From: Thermodesulfovibrio sp.
GTDB taxonomy: Bacteria; Nitrospirota; Thermodesulfovibrionia; Thermodesulfovibrionales; Dissulfurispiraceae
Assembly: GCA_013824325.1 (NCBI GenBank)
Contig: PNNP01000005.1
Location: 1-34,291, forward strand
Direction of reading: 5' to 3'
Length of the DNA: 34,291 nucleotides
The notes beneath the pieces were generated by a model. It saw nothing but the letters and a program-made list of their open reading frames with translations. It made no database searches and had not been told where the DNA came from. How positions within the stretch are numbered: the stretch's first letter is position 1; each line of letters opens with the position of its first letter. The position numbers and the translations under genes were made by a program. This document shows, one piece after another, positions 33,698-34,291 of the stretch.

Positions 33698-33727
33698 GAA
33701 GGGCTTGTCAACTTAGACAAGCCCTTC
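33698..33727 (+). terminator. Perfect 12-bp hairpin after the ACT gene
   Basis: GAAGGGCTTGTC (33698-33709) and GACAAGCCCTTC (33716-33727) pair perfectly around AACTTA. No T-run follows on either strand, so termination may be inefficient or need a factor; an RNA-stabilising hairpin is the alternative. Confidence 0.55.
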
Positions 33728-34093
33728 CCATGAGTAAGGATGAAAGCAGCAATATCAGACTTTTGCCTGCTTGGCCCTCGCCTCTTTCTTCCTATAATCA
33801 AGCGTCTACAAGCCCTCCAAAATTCTGTATATTTCAAATGGTAATTGCTATCATTAATTAAACTTTGCATGAGGGTAGACGAACAGGTGTCAATACTATT
33901 AACCGCGTTATTTAGTCTGGTCAGCTTTCATAAAAAGAAACTGGATGCATGAAGGATTAGGTATCCATTATGACATCCGAGTCACTCAAGCATAATTAGT
34001 CTTTAAATTATACGATTGCAATATAATATTTTAATTTTAATTATGGAACTCTGATGTTGTCAAAATTAACCCTAATTTTCAGGCAAACTAAGC
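33728..34093. other. Non-coding stretch, nothing recognised
   Basis: AT-rich intergenic DNA between the ACT gene's hairpin and the next promoter. Only short chance ORFs (under 60 codons) occur on either strand. I see no tRNA, riboswitch or repeat. Confidence 0.5.
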
Positions 34094-34122
34094 TTGACAA
34101 AGACTTATATTTGCCGTATTAT
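34094..34122 (+). promoter_or_regulatory. Promoter of the 3'-terminal secreted protein gene
   Basis: A perfect TTGACA (34094-34099) and TATTAT (34117-34122) with the ideal 17-bp spacer. The predicted start is near 34129, about 47 bp upstream of ATG 34176. Confidence 0.6.
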
Positions 34123-34175
34123 GACAATTAAATACAATAGTATAAAAATAAATGTTAGACCCATAAGGTTACGTT

Positions 34176-34291
34176 ATGAAAAGATTTATTCAATCGACAA
34201 TCAGGTTTTTATTCGTAACAGCAGTGCTGATGTTTGGAGGCATTCTTCCATCATTTGCTGCTGATTTGCAAATGTTTTCCAATGCAAGATT
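34176..34291 (+). CDS. Secreted protein, N-terminal part only
   Basis: 38 codons are visible before the window ends. MKRFIQSTIRFLFVTAVLMF followed by GGILPSFAAD forms a classical signal peptide (basic start, hydrophobic core, AxA-like cleavage site near residue 28, SFAA-D), so the product is exported. The mature part begins LQMFSNAR and is too short to identify. AAGG upstream could serve as ribosome-binding site. Confidence 0.7.
   Translation, partial: MKRFIQSTIRFLFVTAVLMFGGILPSFAADLQMFSNAR

Noticed and set aside
33691-33870. 59-codon minus-strand ORF
   Set aside because: No ribosome-binding site or recognisable family; it runs through the hairpin at 33698-33727 and is probably chance.

Overview
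The window is an AT-rich chromosomal segment from a Gram-negative bacterium. An eleven-subunit complex I operon, a CHAT/TPR secreted protein, a UbiA-type prenyltransferase, RNase Y and a GH57 glycosidase suggest a Nitrospirota-like or similar deep-branching anaerobe or microaerophile. That placement is an inference from gene content, because no rRNA or tRNA is present. Coding density is high except for one broken accessory patch at about 16.2-18.5 kb and one non-coding stretch at about 29.8-30.35 kb.

Layout. 1-3859 (minus): a UbiA prenyltransferase followed, stop codon against start codon and in the same frame, by a single-chain restriction-modification enzyme cut by the window edge. 4013-5781 (plus): gcvH and lpdA. 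5879-9727 (plus): enolase, an FtsB/DivIC-like division protein and a GH57 glycosidase. 9749-16151 (minus): a tight co-directional array of a secreted TPR-CHAT protein, RarA, a DUF1190 lipoprotein, a glutathionylspermidine-synthase-like ATP-grasp ligase and a DUF350 membrane protein. 16209-18520: an insertion zone. 18526-19380: an EamA transporter. 19538-29723: nuoABCDHIJKLMN, closed by a strong terminator. 29834-30016: a structured RNA candidate, possibly 6S RNA. 30359-33655: rny, a YmdB-type phosphoesterase, an OsmC-like protein and an ACT-domain protein. 34176 to the end: the start of a secreted protein.

The main discovery candidate is a 1151-bp element at 16217-17367. It has 18-bp perfect terminal inverted repeats and a perfect 8-bp target duplication (GAAAGCTT). 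Inside, an IS1-type transposase has been reduced to a 44-codon ORF joining its first ~19 and last ~25 residues. The rest is occupied by a two-gene RelE-like toxin module with its own promoter. It therefore looks like a non-autonomous IS1-like element carrying a toxin-antitoxin cargo. Beside it lie a DUF433 antitoxin with a truncated DUF5615 partner, a fragment of an XRE antitoxin interrupted by a palindromic repeat, and 69-bp and 28-bp direct repeats. The gap between the divergent CHAT and EamA genes seems to have been invaded repeatedly by toxin-antitoxin DNA.

Other points of note: complex I lacks the NADH-oxidising subunits NuoE, F and G; NuoD has a proline-rich insertion with ten consecutive prolines; NuoI has a Pro/Glu/Lys-rich tail; and the TPR array appears to have grown in 84-residue steps.
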